Below, in pieces: positions 8,124-16,854 of a stretch of DNA of 19,581 bases (within the stretch, counting starts at the first letter, position 1; the number at the start of each line of letters is the position of its first letter). The notes under the pieces are model-generated. The model worked only from the letters and a program-made list of their open reading frames with translations, did no database searches and was not told the DNA's origin. Origin of the DNA: a bacterium (GTDB taxonomy: Bacteria; Bacillota; Clostridia; Lachnospirales; Lachnospiraceae); the NCBI GenBank assembly GCA_004562765.1, contig SFRL01000072.1, positions 1 to 19,581 on the forward strand. The letters run 5' to 3'. The translations under genes were made by a program, and so were the position numbers.

Positions 8124-10955
8124 ATGGCAGGAATTGGTGTAAAGCTGAACCAGATTTATCAAAAGAATACGATCACTACCGATCTGGTCGGCTTTTTTTA
8201 CAGCACGGTCGTGACCATTGCGCCGCTTCTTGTTGTGATCATCAATCTCATGCTGATGCAGAAGGTGCTGCATTTCAATACGGTTTCATACATCAATCGG
8301 GAAATCTTTTCCTGCACGATTTTGTATGTGTTTATCTTCTCTCTGCTGACGACTTCGCCGTTTAACGCGGTGCTGTCCCGCTATATGTCAGACGTCATTT
8401 TTGAGGAACGGTATGAGGATGTGCAGCCCTGTCATCGAGTGGGGCTGTTGACCAATCTTTGCTTTAGCTGTCTGTTTGCGATTCCGTTTTGCTTCTGGGA
8501 GCATCTGGTCGGCGGGGTGCCCATTTATTATGTGTTCACTGGATACTGCTGCTTTGTCAGCCTGGTGATCGTATTTTACAATATGCTGTATTTGTCGATC
8601 TGTAAGGAATACAGATTGATCTCCCTCTATTTTCTGGTAGGAATGGTAACGGCCTTCCTGCTGTCCGTCTTTCTGCGGTATGTGTGTGGGGTCAGCATTA
8701 CATACAGTATGCTTTTGTCGCTGACCGTGGGCTTTTTTCTCGCCGCCGTGCTGGAATGGGCGAAGATCCATCAGTTTTTTCCGGACAACAGCGAGGAATA
8801 TCGGAGAGTATTCCAGTATTTTCGGCAATATTGGCAGCTGATCCTGATCAATTTCCTATACACACTGGGCTTGTTCATCCATAATTTTGTGTTCTGGGGA
8901 ACCGACATGGCGATGCATCTGGTGAACACCTTTGTGTGTAATCAGCCCTATGACATGGCGACCTGTCTGGCTATGTTTACCAACATCTCGGCCAGCGTGA
9001 TCTTCATTTCAAGGGTGGAGATGTATTTTCACAAACGCTATCGGGATTATGCGGACGCTGTGTTCGGCGGACGCGGCATTGACATCCGCAACACCCGGCA
9101 GCGGATGTTCCGGCAGCTTGGAAGCGAATTGGTGACCTTGGTGCGGCTGCAGTTTATTGTTTCAGTCGTGGTCTACCTGCTTTTTGTGATTTTCCTCCCG
9201 AGAATCGGCTATGCAGGCATGGTTATGCGGATTTATCCTATGGTGGCAGCCGGATATTTTGTCCTGTTCCTGATGTACGCGGAGATCATTTTCCTTTACT
9301 ATTTTGAAGACCTCAATGGCGCATTGTTCACGGCCATTGGCTTTTGCGTAAGTACACTGCTCGGCAGTCTGATTGCAGTGCATCTAAGCGCGATCTTCTA
9401 TGGCATTGGAGTCTGGGTCGGCGCTGTGATCGGATTTACTGTGGCCTATATCAGACTCCGGTGGTTGGAGAAACATCTGGATGAGCACATGTTCTGTAGA
9501 GGCAATGTCATGAAGCGGGCAAAAGGGATCAAACCGGAGCCGAAGGTATTGGACCCGGAGCAAAGAACCATCCTGAGGAAAGCCCGAAAACAGAAGAAAG
9601 GGAGCCAGAGCGTTCTATATGCAGGAAGCAGGTGCAGTGGAAAACGAAAGGCTGTGCGTCAGTTCACCGGGGAGTTGAGAGACGACAGAGGCGTGAAAAA
9701 GCTGTTGTTTGTGATCAATACGCTGGGATGCGGCGGCGCCGAGCGGGCCATGCTGGATCTGTTTGCCGTATTGGAGCCGGAGAAATATGAGATCTCCCTG
9801 CTGGTCCTGACGGGACAGGGAGAATTAAGGAAGGAATTGCCGAGCTATGTGCGGCTGCTCAATCGGGATTATCAGAGTGTATCCGTGCTTACCAAAGAAG
9901 GACGAAAACTTCTGAGAAAGCGTGTCCTGCGGGCCGGAATCGGAAAAGGCCTGTTCCTGCGGAGAGCGGGCTATTTGCTGAAAAACGCATGGCAGATGTG
10001 CAGATGCGGGAAAATCCTGCCGGATAAGCTATGCTGGCGGCTGCTTGCCGACGGAGCGCCGCGGGTTGAGGAAGAATATGATCTGGCGGTTGCTTATCTG
10101 GAAGGCGGAGCTACTTATTATGTCGCGGATCATGTCCGTGCCAGGAAAAAAGCGGCGTTTGTCCATATTGATTACGGAAAAGCGGGATATACAAGAGCAT
10201 TGGACTTGGAGTGTTACAGGAACTTTGACAGGATATTTACCGTTTCTGACGAGGTAAGGGAGCATTTTCTGGAGGTGTACCCAGAATACGAGCAGAAGGT
10301 CTCGGTGTTTCACAATCTCGTAAATCGGGAAAGAATCCTGAAGCTGGCGGATCTGGGAACCGGATTTTCGGATGGTTTTCAGGGATACCGGCTCCTGACG
10401 ATTGGGAGACTGACCCGGCAGAAGCGGTATGACATCGCGATTCAGGCCATGGCCTTGTTGAAGGAACAATGCACTGTGCCGGTTCGGTGGTATGTTCTGG
10501 GAGAGGGCGACCTTCGGGATAGCTTGGAACAGCAGATCAAAGCTGCCCATCTGGAGCATGACTTTATCCTTCTGGGTGTTCAAACGAATCCATACCCGTA
10601 CTGTAAGAACTGTGATATTTATGTACATGCTACCGGGTTTGAAGGAAAGAGTATCGCGATACAAGAGGCACAGACCCTTAAAAAACCGATCCTTGCGACG
10701 GACTGTAGCGGAAACAGGGAGCAGATCATCGATGGGATAGACGGACGCCTGTGCCAGCTGTCGCCGGAAGCGGTCAGCGAACAGCTTCTCTGGATGATTC
10801 GCCATCCGAAAGAATGCAGACTTTATGGGGAAGCGGCTGGAAAAAGAGTGCTGTATCATACAAAAGGACTGGAGGAGTTCCTCGCACTATTGGATGCTCC
10901 GACCGATGAGAGAGAGAAAAACCATGAGAGTTTTGATTATTATACCAGCGTATAA
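8124..10955 (+). CDS. pelG: PelG polysaccharide transporter fused to a C-terminal GT4 glycosyltransferase
   Basis: The protein has 943 residues, about twice the length of PelG (about 460). Residues 1-460 begin MAGIGVKLNQIYQKN, the typical PelG start, and hold about twelve membrane helices of the MATE/Wzx-like fold through which Pel is thought to cross the membrane. A basic, low-hydrophobicity linker covers about 460-523. From V524 a complete GT4 enzyme begins: KKLLFVINTLGCGGAERAML, then TIGRLTRQKRYDIAIQAM, and the E840-x7-E848 signature (EGKSIAIQE), followed by PILATDCSGNREQI. There is no stop or frameshift between the halves, so this is a true fusion at the sequence level. It places a second glycosyltransferase directly at the export channel. 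An SD-like GAGAGGGA precedes the ATG. The 3' end overlaps the next GT2 gene by 32 bases. PelG identity is firm; donor and acceptor of the GT4 are unknown. Confidence 0.9.
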   Translation: MAGIGVKLNQIYQKNTITTDLVGFFYSTVVTIAPLLVVIINLMLMQKVLHFNTVSYINREIFSCTILYVFIFSLLTTSPFNAVLSRYMSDVIFEERYEDVQPCHRVGLLTNLCFSCLFAIPFCFWEHLVGGVPIYYVFTGYCCFVSLVIVFYNMLYLSICKEYRLISLYFLVGMVTAFLLSVFLRYVCGVSITYSMLLSLTVGFFLAAVLEWAKIHQFFPDNSEEYRRVFQYFRQYWQLILINFLYTLGLFIHNFVFWGTDMAMHLVNTFVCNQPYDMATCLAMFTNISASVIFISRVEMYFHKRYRDYADAVFGGRGIDIRNTRQRMFRQLGSELVTLVRLQFIVSVVVYLLFVIFLPRIGYAGMVMRIYPMVAAGYFVLFLMYAEIIFLYYFEDLNGALFTAIGFCVSTLLGSLIAVHLSAIFYGIGVWVGAVIGFTVAYIRLRWLEKHLDEHMFCRGNVMKRAKGIKPEPKVLDPEQRTILRKARKQKKGSQSVLYAGSRCSGKRKAVRQFTGELRDDRGVKKLLFVINTLGCGGAERAMLDLFAVLEPEKYEISLLVLTGQGELRKELPSYVRLLNRDYQSVSVLTKEGRKLLRKRVLRAGIGKGLFLRRAGYLLKNAWQMCRCGKILPDKLCWRLLADGAPRVEEEYDLAVAYLEGGATYYVADHVRARKKAAFVHIDYGKAGYTRALDLECYRNFDRIFTVSDEVREHFLEVYPEYEQKVSVFHNLVNRERILKLADLGTGFSDGFQGYRLLTIGRLTRQKRYDIAIQAMALLKEQCTVPVRWYVLGEGDLRDSLEQQIKAAHLEHDFILLGVQTNPYPYCKNCDIYVHATGFEGKSIAIQEAQTLKKPILATDCSGNREQIIDGIDGRLCQLSPEAVSEQLLWMIRHPKECRLYGEAAGKRVLYHTKGLEEFLALLDAPTDEREKNHESFDYYTSV

Positions 10956-11691
10956 TGAAGAGAAAAGCCTGAAAAGAGTGATGGAGCATCTGAAGGCCGT
11001 CTGTCCTCAGCTTGACTACCTGATCATCAACGACGGTTCCACCGATCGGACAAAAGCGATCTGCATCGAAAATCAGTATCATGTGATGCACTTTCCTGAG
11101 AATCAGGGACTGACGAAAGTCATACAGACGGGAATGCGTTATGCACTGGAGCGGGATTATGATGCGGCTTTGCAGTTTGATGCGGATGGCCAGCATTTGC
11201 CGGAATACATAGAGAGCATGGTCAGCCTGATGGAAGAGACCGGATGCGATATTGTGATCGCCTCCCGCTTCAAAGACGGAAAAATGCCGTTCCGGCTGCG
11301 GACTCTGGGCGGGAAGCTGATCTCTGCTGCCATCCGGCTGACAACAGGGCAGAGTCTGACCGATCCGACCAGCGGTATGCGGCTGTACGGGAGAAGGATC
11401 ATCCGCCAGTTCGCAAGAGATTCAAGTTGTGCACCGGAGCCGGATACGATAGCCTACATGGTCCGAATGGGGGCAAATGTGCAGGAAGTGAAGGTTGAGA
11501 TGGAAGATCGAAAAGAGGGGAAAAGCTATTTGACTCCCGTCAATGCAACCAAGTATATGATCAAAGAGCTTTCCTCCATTTTGATCTTCCAGTGGTTCCG
11601 TGGAAAAAAGAGCATAGCGGAGGGGACGGACAATACGAAAAGAGCGGAATTCCGTGAGTTGGAAAGGGTTGCCGGAGGCAGAAAGCTGTGA
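10924..11691 (+). CDS. GT2 glycosyltransferase, dolichyl-phosphate-mannose-synthase-like
   Basis: The 255-residue GT-A enzyme has the start IIIPAYNEE (5-13), the nucleotide-binding NDGSTD (36-41) and the metal-binding DADGQH (86-91). SRFKDG and TSGMRLYGRR follow. This is the DPM1-like group of GT2, which usually moves a sugar from a nucleotide donor to a polyprenyl-phosphate or glycan acceptor. It has no clear C-terminal membrane helices, so it is probably peripheral. I chose the ATG at 10924 because the family motif begins immediately there; an in-frame upstream ATG at 10825 would add 33 residues inside pelG with no family match. The start lies 32 bases inside the end of pelG, so translation is probably coupled. 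The next gene starts with a GTGA overlap at 11688. The exact sugar is unknown. Confidence 0.85.
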   Translation: MRVLIIIPAYNEEKSLKRVMEHLKAVCPQLDYLIINDGSTDRTKAICIENQYHVMHFPENQGLTKVIQTGMRYALERDYDAALQFDADGQHLPEYIESMVSLMEETGCDIVIASRFKDGKMPFRLRTLGGKLISAAIRLTTGQSLTDPTSGMRLYGRRIIRQFARDSSCAPEPDTIAYMVRMGANVQEVKVEMEDRKEGKSYLTPVNATKYMIKELSSILIFQWFRGKKSIAEGTDNTKRAEFRELERVAGGRKL

Positions 11692-12667
11692 GAAAGAAGA
11701 TCTGCTTTTTTTCCGGGGATATCACGCGCAGCGGAGGAACAGAGCGCGTGGCCATCCAGCTTGCCAATGCTCTGAGGAAGGATCACACCTATGAGATCTG
11801 TTTTCTCAGCCTGACCTGAGGAAATTCCTGAAGGAACAGCAGATTGATGTGATCATCGACATCGACATTGTGCTGGATGCGCTTGCGATACCCGCCACAA
11901 GAGGGACCAGGACCAAGGTGGTGTCGTGGGAACATTTTACAGTAGACTTTGAATTGTCTTCCTGGTATCGAAGGATGATCCTTGGCTATTCAGTCAAGCG
12001 GTCGGATTATGTCGTGGTGCTGACAAACGGAGACTTTGAGGCGTACCGGAACAGACTGGGCAGGAAAAATGCGATTTCCCGGATCTATAATCCGGTCGCG
12101 TATCGCTTTGACAAAGAGCCTGTATGTGAAAAGAAAAATATCATTCTCACCGTGGGCCGGCTTGTGCCGGAAAAGGGGACAGAGTATATCAAAAAAGTTT
12201 CCTTGCAGATTCTGGAGCGATATTCCGGCTGGCAATGGATACTCCTTGGCGAAGGGACAGAACGAAAGAATCTCGAGCAGTTCATCATAGACCATCACTT
12301 GCAAAACCGCCTGATTCTCAAAGGAAATGTTGAGAATGTGGACGAGTATTTGCGGAAGGCCAGTATTTTTGTGTTGGCTTCTCAGTATGAAGGGATGGGG
12401 CTGAGCATGCTGGAAGCAAGGGAAATGAAGATTCCGTGCGTCTCCTTTGATGTAAAAATGGGGCCCCGGGAATTGATCCACCATGGAATTGACGGCTATC
12501 TTGTCCCGGCCTTTGATTGCGGCGACATGGTAGACAAAATAGAACTGCTGATCAATTCTCCGGAACTGAGAAGGCGGCTTGCAGAGAACGCATACTTACG
12601 CATGGATGAGTTTAGAGAGGACAGAATTGCGAAACAGTGGAAGGATGTTTTGCAGCTGTTCGCGTAA
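11688..12667 (+). pseudogene. GT4 glycosyltransferase broken by an internal deletion
   Basis: A GTG at 11688 overlapping the previous stop opens a typical GT4 N-terminus: MRKKICFFSGDITRSGGTER, ending after FLSLT at a TGA (11817-11819). The rest of the gene lies in another frame and reads LRKFLKEQQIDVIIDID from 11816 onward. It runs through a normal GT4 C-terminal domain: ILTVGRLVPEKGTEY, the E-x7-E signature EGMGLSMLE (codons 12389 to 12415) and a stop at 12665-12667. In the intact GT4 at 13652 about 53 residues separate the equivalent strands, whereas here there are none. So roughly 50 codons, a length that is 1 modulo 3, are missing. The C-terminal 272-residue piece has an ATG at 11849 but lacks a full acceptor domain, so it is unlikely to be an active enzyme. 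The spacing to neighbours fits the same operon. Confidence 0.8.
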
Positions 12668-12683
12668 ATGAAGGACGGATCGT

Positions 12684-13614
12684 ATGGCAGAGGTAAGTAT
12701 CATCGTACCTGTATATCAGGTGGAAAACTATCTCCACAAATGTGTGGACAGCATCCTGGCACAGACCTTTACGGACTTTGAATGAATACGCCGAAATGGA
12801 TGAACGGGTCAAGGTGATCCATCAGGAAAACGGCGGACTTTCGGATGCGCGAAATCACGGGATGGATCGGGCAGCCGGAAACTATTTTATGTTTGTCGAT
12901 AGTGATGATTATATTGCGCCAACTATGGTGGAATGCCTGTATCAGAGTATTTTGAAGGAGAATGCGGATATAGCGGCTTGCAACTTCCTTTATTTTTTCG
13001 AAGATGACAGGAATCAGGATTTTTCCACCAAAATTCCATCAGAGGTTTTGCCGGGGGCAGAAATATTTTATAACAGAAAAAACGATCGCAGTTATGGATT
13101 TTGGACGGTTGTCTGGAACAAATTATATAAAAGCAAGGTCTTCGGAAAATTAAGATTTCGTGTGGGTAAATATCATGAGGATGAGTTTTGGGCAAACGAT
13201 ATTTATCAGATGGATATTAAGATTGTAACGGTCCCTGCGTGCCTGTATTATTATCGTCAACGCAACAATAGCATTATGAGAAAGCCAAGCATTCAGAAAA
13301 ATTTTGATATTCTGGAAGCACTTCAGGAGCGTATAGGTGTTTATTTAATGGATCAAACACATTCAGCGCAGGCATATCGGGTTCTGATCTACTCTCTGGA
13401 ATATCTGGAAAAAAGCAAAAGAATGATCACAAACCGGAAAGAGAAAGCCAAGTATCTTCAAGCGGAAAAGCGAACCAAGGACATCGTTCATCAATTGAGA
13501 AAAAGAAAACTGACAAATATTCAGAGGACTTCGCTTGTCTTTCTTGAACTGGCTCCATGTCTTGTTTTTGCAGTGGGCATGAAATTCCGGGGATTGTTGG
13601 AGAGATTTATATAG
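12684..13614 (+). pseudogene. GT2 glycosyltransferase broken by an about 50-base deletion over the DDG motif
   Basis: The ATG at 12684 begins a standard GT2: MAEVSIIVPVYQVENYLHKC, continuing to QTFTDFE and then a TGA at 12783-12785. The next frame resumes with EYAEMDERVKVIHQENGGLS, DARN and the metal site VDSDDY, and continues to TAG at 13612-13614. Aligned with the intact GT2 at 15854, residues 35-50 of that enzyme (I I L V D D G S P D and the following six) are absent. This corresponds to 16 codons plus 2 bases, so the nucleotide-binding DDG is lost along with the frame. The remaining 290-residue ORF from an ATG at 12742 has an out-of-family N-terminus and is very probably inactive. G+C drops within this gene (22 of 60 bases at 13021-13080). 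Confidence 0.85.
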
Positions 13615-13651
13615 GTAAGGCAGGGCAGCTCAGCCTGAAAGGAAAATTATC

Positions 13652-14839
13652 ATGTATAACATTGGGATTATCATGGGTGGCGTCATGCCGGTGCCTGCGG
13701 TATGCGGCGGCGCGATCGAGACCTTAATCGAAAGTGTTGTCAAACAGTATGCAAAGAATGATAAATTCCGTCTGACGATTTTTTCGGTCTATCATAAAAA
13801 GGCGGTAGAGGCCGCAAAGAGGTACCCGGACGTCAGATTTGTCTGGACCCATACCAATACATTTTGGAACTTGTCCAAGCACGCGGTGTTTATGGCGGTC
13901 AGACAACTCACGGGAAAAACCATCCGGGTACTGCAACGGCATTACAATGAAATTGCTCCGGTGATCCAGAGTGAAAAATTTGATTTATTGATCGTAGAAG
14001 GCGGAGACGAGAAGGCCGTTCTTGATATCGCAAAGGGTTACAAAAGAGAACAGCTTGTTTTTCATGCCCATGTTCACTTTGTCCCGAAAGAAGAAACGGT
14101 AAATGGCTACGGTCACATGATCGGTGTGAGCGAATTTGTGGTCAGGGAATATGAGAAAGCCTGTCAAATGCCGGTTCATACACATCTTCTGAAAAATGCG
14201 ATTGATACAAGCAAATTTAATAAGACGATTTCAACAGAAGACAGAAAAGATATGAGAATCAAATTGGGATTGCGGGAAGATGATTTTGTTGTTCTGTTTG
14301 TGGGACGATTGATACAGCTCAAAGGGATTCTGGAGTTGATGCAGGCAGTCCTTTCCATTCAGGATAAGCGGGTTAAATTACTTGTGATTGGGAGCGCAAA
14401 TTTTGGAAAGTGGGCCTTTTCCTCCTATGAAAGAAAAATAAAAAGGCTTTCCCGGCAAAACAGGGATCGGATCATTTTTACCGGATATGTGGATAATGGG
14501 GAAGTATATCGGTACGCCTCCGCAGCTGATGTGCAGTGTGTGCCTACATTGGTAGAAGAAGCTGCCGGCCTGGTTTTGCTGGAAGCAATGGCAGGAGGAC
14601 TCCCCTTGATCGCCACGAAATCCGGCGGCGTGGTTGAGTATGTGGAAAAAGACACCGCCTTGCTGATCGAGCGGGAGAATCTTGTAGAAAACCTGAAAAT
14701 TGCCATTCTCTACTTGAAAGAGCATCCAGATGTGCGAAAGCATATGTCCGACAGATCAAAAATACAAAGCAAAAAATTCGATGAAGCGGTCTATTATCAG
14801 AATTTTGCTGAAACAATTCAGGACATCTTAGGGGAATAA
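13652..14839 (+). CDS. GT4 family glycosyltransferase
   Basis: The 395-residue GT-B enzyme begins MYNIGIIMGGVMPVPAVCGG, where the PAVCGGAIE loop corresponds to the acceptor-side glycine-rich turn of GT4 proteins. The C-terminal donor domain has VVLFVGRLIQLKGILELMQA, FTGYVDNGEVY and the E303-x7-E311 signature (EAAGLVLLE). PLIATKSGGVVEYV follows. It is cytoplasmic, has no membrane helices, and would add one sugar with retention of configuration to a lipid-linked or growing glycan. GAAAGGA upstream of the ATG is a good SD. The next GT2 starts 2 bases after its stop codon. It is full-length for the family and serves as the internal standard for the broken GT4 at 11688. Its sugar specificity cannot be read from sequence. 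Confidence 0.87.
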   Translation: MYNIGIIMGGVMPVPAVCGGAIETLIESVVKQYAKNDKFRLTIFSVYHKKAVEAAKRYPDVRFVWTHTNTFWNLSKHAVFMAVRQLTGKTIRVLQRHYNEIAPVIQSEKFDLLIVEGGDEKAVLDIAKGYKREQLVFHAHVHFVPKEETVNGYGHMIGVSEFVVREYEKACQMPVHTHLLKNAIDTSKFNKTISTEDRKDMRIKLGLREDDFVVLFVGRLIQLKGILELMQAVLSIQDKRVKLLVIGSANFGKWAFSSYERKIKRLSRQNRDRIIFTGYVDNGEVYRYASAADVQCVPTLVEEAAGLVLLEAMAGGLPLIATKSGGVVEYVEKDTALLIERENLVENLKIAILYLKEHPDVRKHMSDRSKIQSKKFDEAVYYQNFAETIQDILGE

Positions 14840-14841
14840 CA

Positions 14842-15849
14842 ATGTCAAAAGTATCTATCATTATGCCGGTCTACAATGCGGAACGCTATTTGCGGGAAGC
14901 GATCGAGTCCGTTCTGCGGCAGACATACACAAATTTTGAGTTGCTTTTGATCAATGACCGATCTTCAGACAACAGCGTGGCCATTTGCAAAGAATATGGG
15001 GAAAAGGATCCCCGGATCGTTCTTCTGGAAAACGATACCGGGATACATGGCCCCGGGCCGACCAGAAATATTGGGTTGGACCATGCAACGGGAGAGTACA
15101 TTTATTTCATGGATGCCGATGACTGGATTGAAGATCGTCTGCTAGAATGCGCGGTGAGACGCATGGAAGAAACCAATGCTGACATTGTGCAGTTTGGTGT
15201 GATATATGAACGAAGCGATGGAAGCCATTCTGAACCATTGTACTGGAAAGGGAAACAACTGCTGACGAGAGACGAGATCAAAAATGATATTGTAAACTTC
15301 TGGCAAAATAAAAATGAATCTTTGTGGCTGCATCTGTTTCGAAGGGAACCCATTAGAAGAATCAGATTTAACGATGCCATCAATGGGGAAGATTTCTGCT
15401 ATGTGATGGACGCGATGTGTCACGTGGAAAAAATAGCGTATATCCCAGGGGCGTTTTACCATTATCGTTATGTGGAAGGATCTACAAGTCATCGTTGGAA
15501 TGAGGAGACAATAGAGTGCCGGGGAATCATTTGGGATCATCAAAAGAAATTTTTGGATTCGCTTCCGGGGGATTTGAACCCATTGGCTTATGCTGAGGTT
15601 GCTTTTGATAATTATATCTGGGCGATTTACCAATTATGCGCAAAAGGATGTCCCTTGTCTTTTACAGAGAAAAGAAAGGAATTATCCAACCTTGCAGAGA
15701 AAATGAGCATAGATAGTTACCGTCCGATCTATCCATTAAAATTGCGCTCAGGGCTTCACAAGATCAAATATGCACTGGTAAAATTTCATTTGGAAAACGC
15801 ATTATTATTGCTTGGACCTGTATTTTTAAGGATCGTTCGAGGGGAGTAA
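14842..15849 (+). CDS. GT2 family glycosyltransferase
   Basis: The 335-residue GT-A enzyme has SIIMPVYNAERYLREAIESV at its start, NDRSSD at 38-43 (a variant of the usual DDGSxD), and TRNIGLDHATGEYIYFMDAD followed by DW, with the DxD metal site at 91-93. A region containing NGEDFCY and HYRYVEGSTSH follows, typical of EPS and capsule GT2 enzymes that use UDP-sugars. The last 100 residues are helical and basic and may touch the membrane. The start is fixed by the family motif at residue 5 and the SD-like AGGGGAA before it. The gap to the preceding GT4 gene is only 2 bases, and to the next GT2 gene 4 bases, so the three genes form a tight translational unit. Sugar and acceptor are unknown. Confidence 0.87.
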   Translation: MSKVSIIMPVYNAERYLREAIESVLRQTYTNFELLLINDRSSDNSVAICKEYGEKDPRIVLLENDTGIHGPGPTRNIGLDHATGEYIYFMDADDWIEDRLLECAVRRMEETNADIVQFGVIYERSDGSHSEPLYWKGKQLLTRDEIKNDIVNFWQNKNESLWLHLFRREPIRRIRFNDAINGEDFCYVMDAMCHVEKIAYIPGAFYHYRYVEGSTSHRWNEETIECRGIIWDHQKKFLDSLPGDLNPLAYAEVAFDNYIWAIYQLCAKGCPLSFTEKRKELSNLAEKMSIDSYRPIYPLKLRSGLHKIKYALVKFHLENALLLLGPVFLRIVRGE

Positions 15850-15853
15850 CAGA

Positions 15854-16792
15854 ATGGGTGCGCTGGTCAGTCTGATCATACCGGTATACAAGGTTGAGGC
15901 CTATTTAGAAAGATGCGTTCGCAGTGTTCTTGCACAGACCTATCAGAACCTGGAAATTATACTTGTTGATGATGGCAGTCCGGATCGATGCGGAGAGATC
16001 TGCGACCGTTTTGCACAAGAAGACCCCAGAATAAGAGTATACCATAAGGCCAATGGCGGACTTTCAGATGCTCGGAACTGCGGAGTGGAGCACGCTCACG
16101 GGGCTTTTATCTCATTCATAGACTCTGATGACTATGTTGCACCCAATTATGTGGAATACCTGTTTGACCTCCTAATGAAGTATCGTGCAGATATTTCGTG
16201 CTGCTGTATGGTCAAAACAACTGAAAATACATCTGCATACGGCATAAATCATTCAATTCCAAATGAGCAGCTGCTAACAGGCAAAGAAGCATGCCGAGCG
16301 TTATTTGGAAATCTATATGATGTTTTGGTTACTGCGGCAGGGAATCTATATAAAAGGGAGATTGCTCAGAAGTATCCTTTCCCGGTTGGCAGGAAGCATG
16401 AAGACGAGGCGACTACCTGTAAATTTTATTATGCAGCAGATCGGGTGGCCGTTGGCAATCAGTGCCTATACGCATACTATCAAAATCCGGGCAGCATTAT
16501 GCATAGCAGAGGAGATTCGTTCAATGACGATTTAGTTTGGGCGCTGAGACACCGTGCTGAGTTTTTTAGGGAACAAAATGAGCCGGAACTTGAAAAGGCG
16601 GCATGGAATATGCTGGTCCAGCATTGCCTGTATGAATCCGTTCATTATCACGGCAGATATGACAGCGTTTTGAAGGAATTATCGAATGTGAAAGAATTAC
16701 CGCCCAAAACATGGCTTGAATTAAAGCTCTATAATCTGTCTCCGCAAATCTATAAGATGTGTTTTGAAGTGAAAAATAAATGGATGAAATAG
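15854..16792 (+). CDS. GT2 family glycosyltransferase (EpsJ/capsule type)
   Basis: The 312-residue enzyme carries all standard GT2 motifs: SLIIPVYKVEAYLERC, DDGSPD at 39-44, NGGLSDARN at about 72-80 and DSDDY at 90-94. A GRKHEDE motif sits in the middle of the C-terminal region, and this subfamily usually has an [ED]E at that place. It is soluble, inverting by family, and would add one sugar to the repeat unit. GAGGGGAGT upstream of the ATG is the likely SD. It is a close relative of the broken GT2 at 12684 (shared NGGLSDARN, DSDDY and overall spacing), so it may partly cover for it, although specificity cannot be inferred. About 60 non-coding bases follow before the pyruvyl transferase gene. 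Confidence 0.88.
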   Translation: MGALVSLIIPVYKVEAYLERCVRSVLAQTYQNLEIILVDDGSPDRCGEICDRFAQEDPRIRVYHKANGGLSDARNCGVEHAHGAFISFIDSDDYVAPNYVEYLFDLLMKYRADISCCCMVKTTENTSAYGINHSIPNEQLLTGKEACRALFGNLYDVLVTAAGNLYKREIAQKYPFPVGRKHEDEATTCKFYYAADRVAVGNQCLYAYYQNPGSIMHSRGDSFNDDLVWALRHRAEFFREQNEPELEKAAWNMLVQHCLYESVHYHGRYDSVLKELSNVKELPPKTWLELKLYNLSPQIYKMCFEVKNKWMK

Positions 16793-16854
16793 AGACGCGA
16801 TCTCGCCTTGTTCCATTGGGTTGAATGGTTTGGAAGAGCGTTTTGGTGAGGGAA

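Noticed and set aside
11772..11823. Direct repeat CTGAGGAA at 11772-11779 and 11816-11823, as the cause of the GT4 deletion
   Set aside because: Both copies are still present, while a deletion between repeats would leave only one; both simply encode Leu-Arg-Lys.
11849..12667. A standalone 272-residue gene starting at ATG 11849
   Set aside because: The family reading continues upstream of this ATG (LRKFLKEQQIDVII from 11816) and the matching N-terminus lies just before it in another frame, so it is the tail of a broken GT4.
12742..13614. A standalone 290-residue gene starting at ATG 12742
   Set aside because: Its first 14 residues come from the wrong frame over a clear GT2 N-terminus; it is the remainder of the deleted GT2.
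16793..16854. Possible terminator or promoter in the longest gap
   Set aside because: Only weak stems are visible (CCATT/AATGG, five pairs) with no T-run, and no good -35/-10 pair; an SD for the next gene explains part of the gap.
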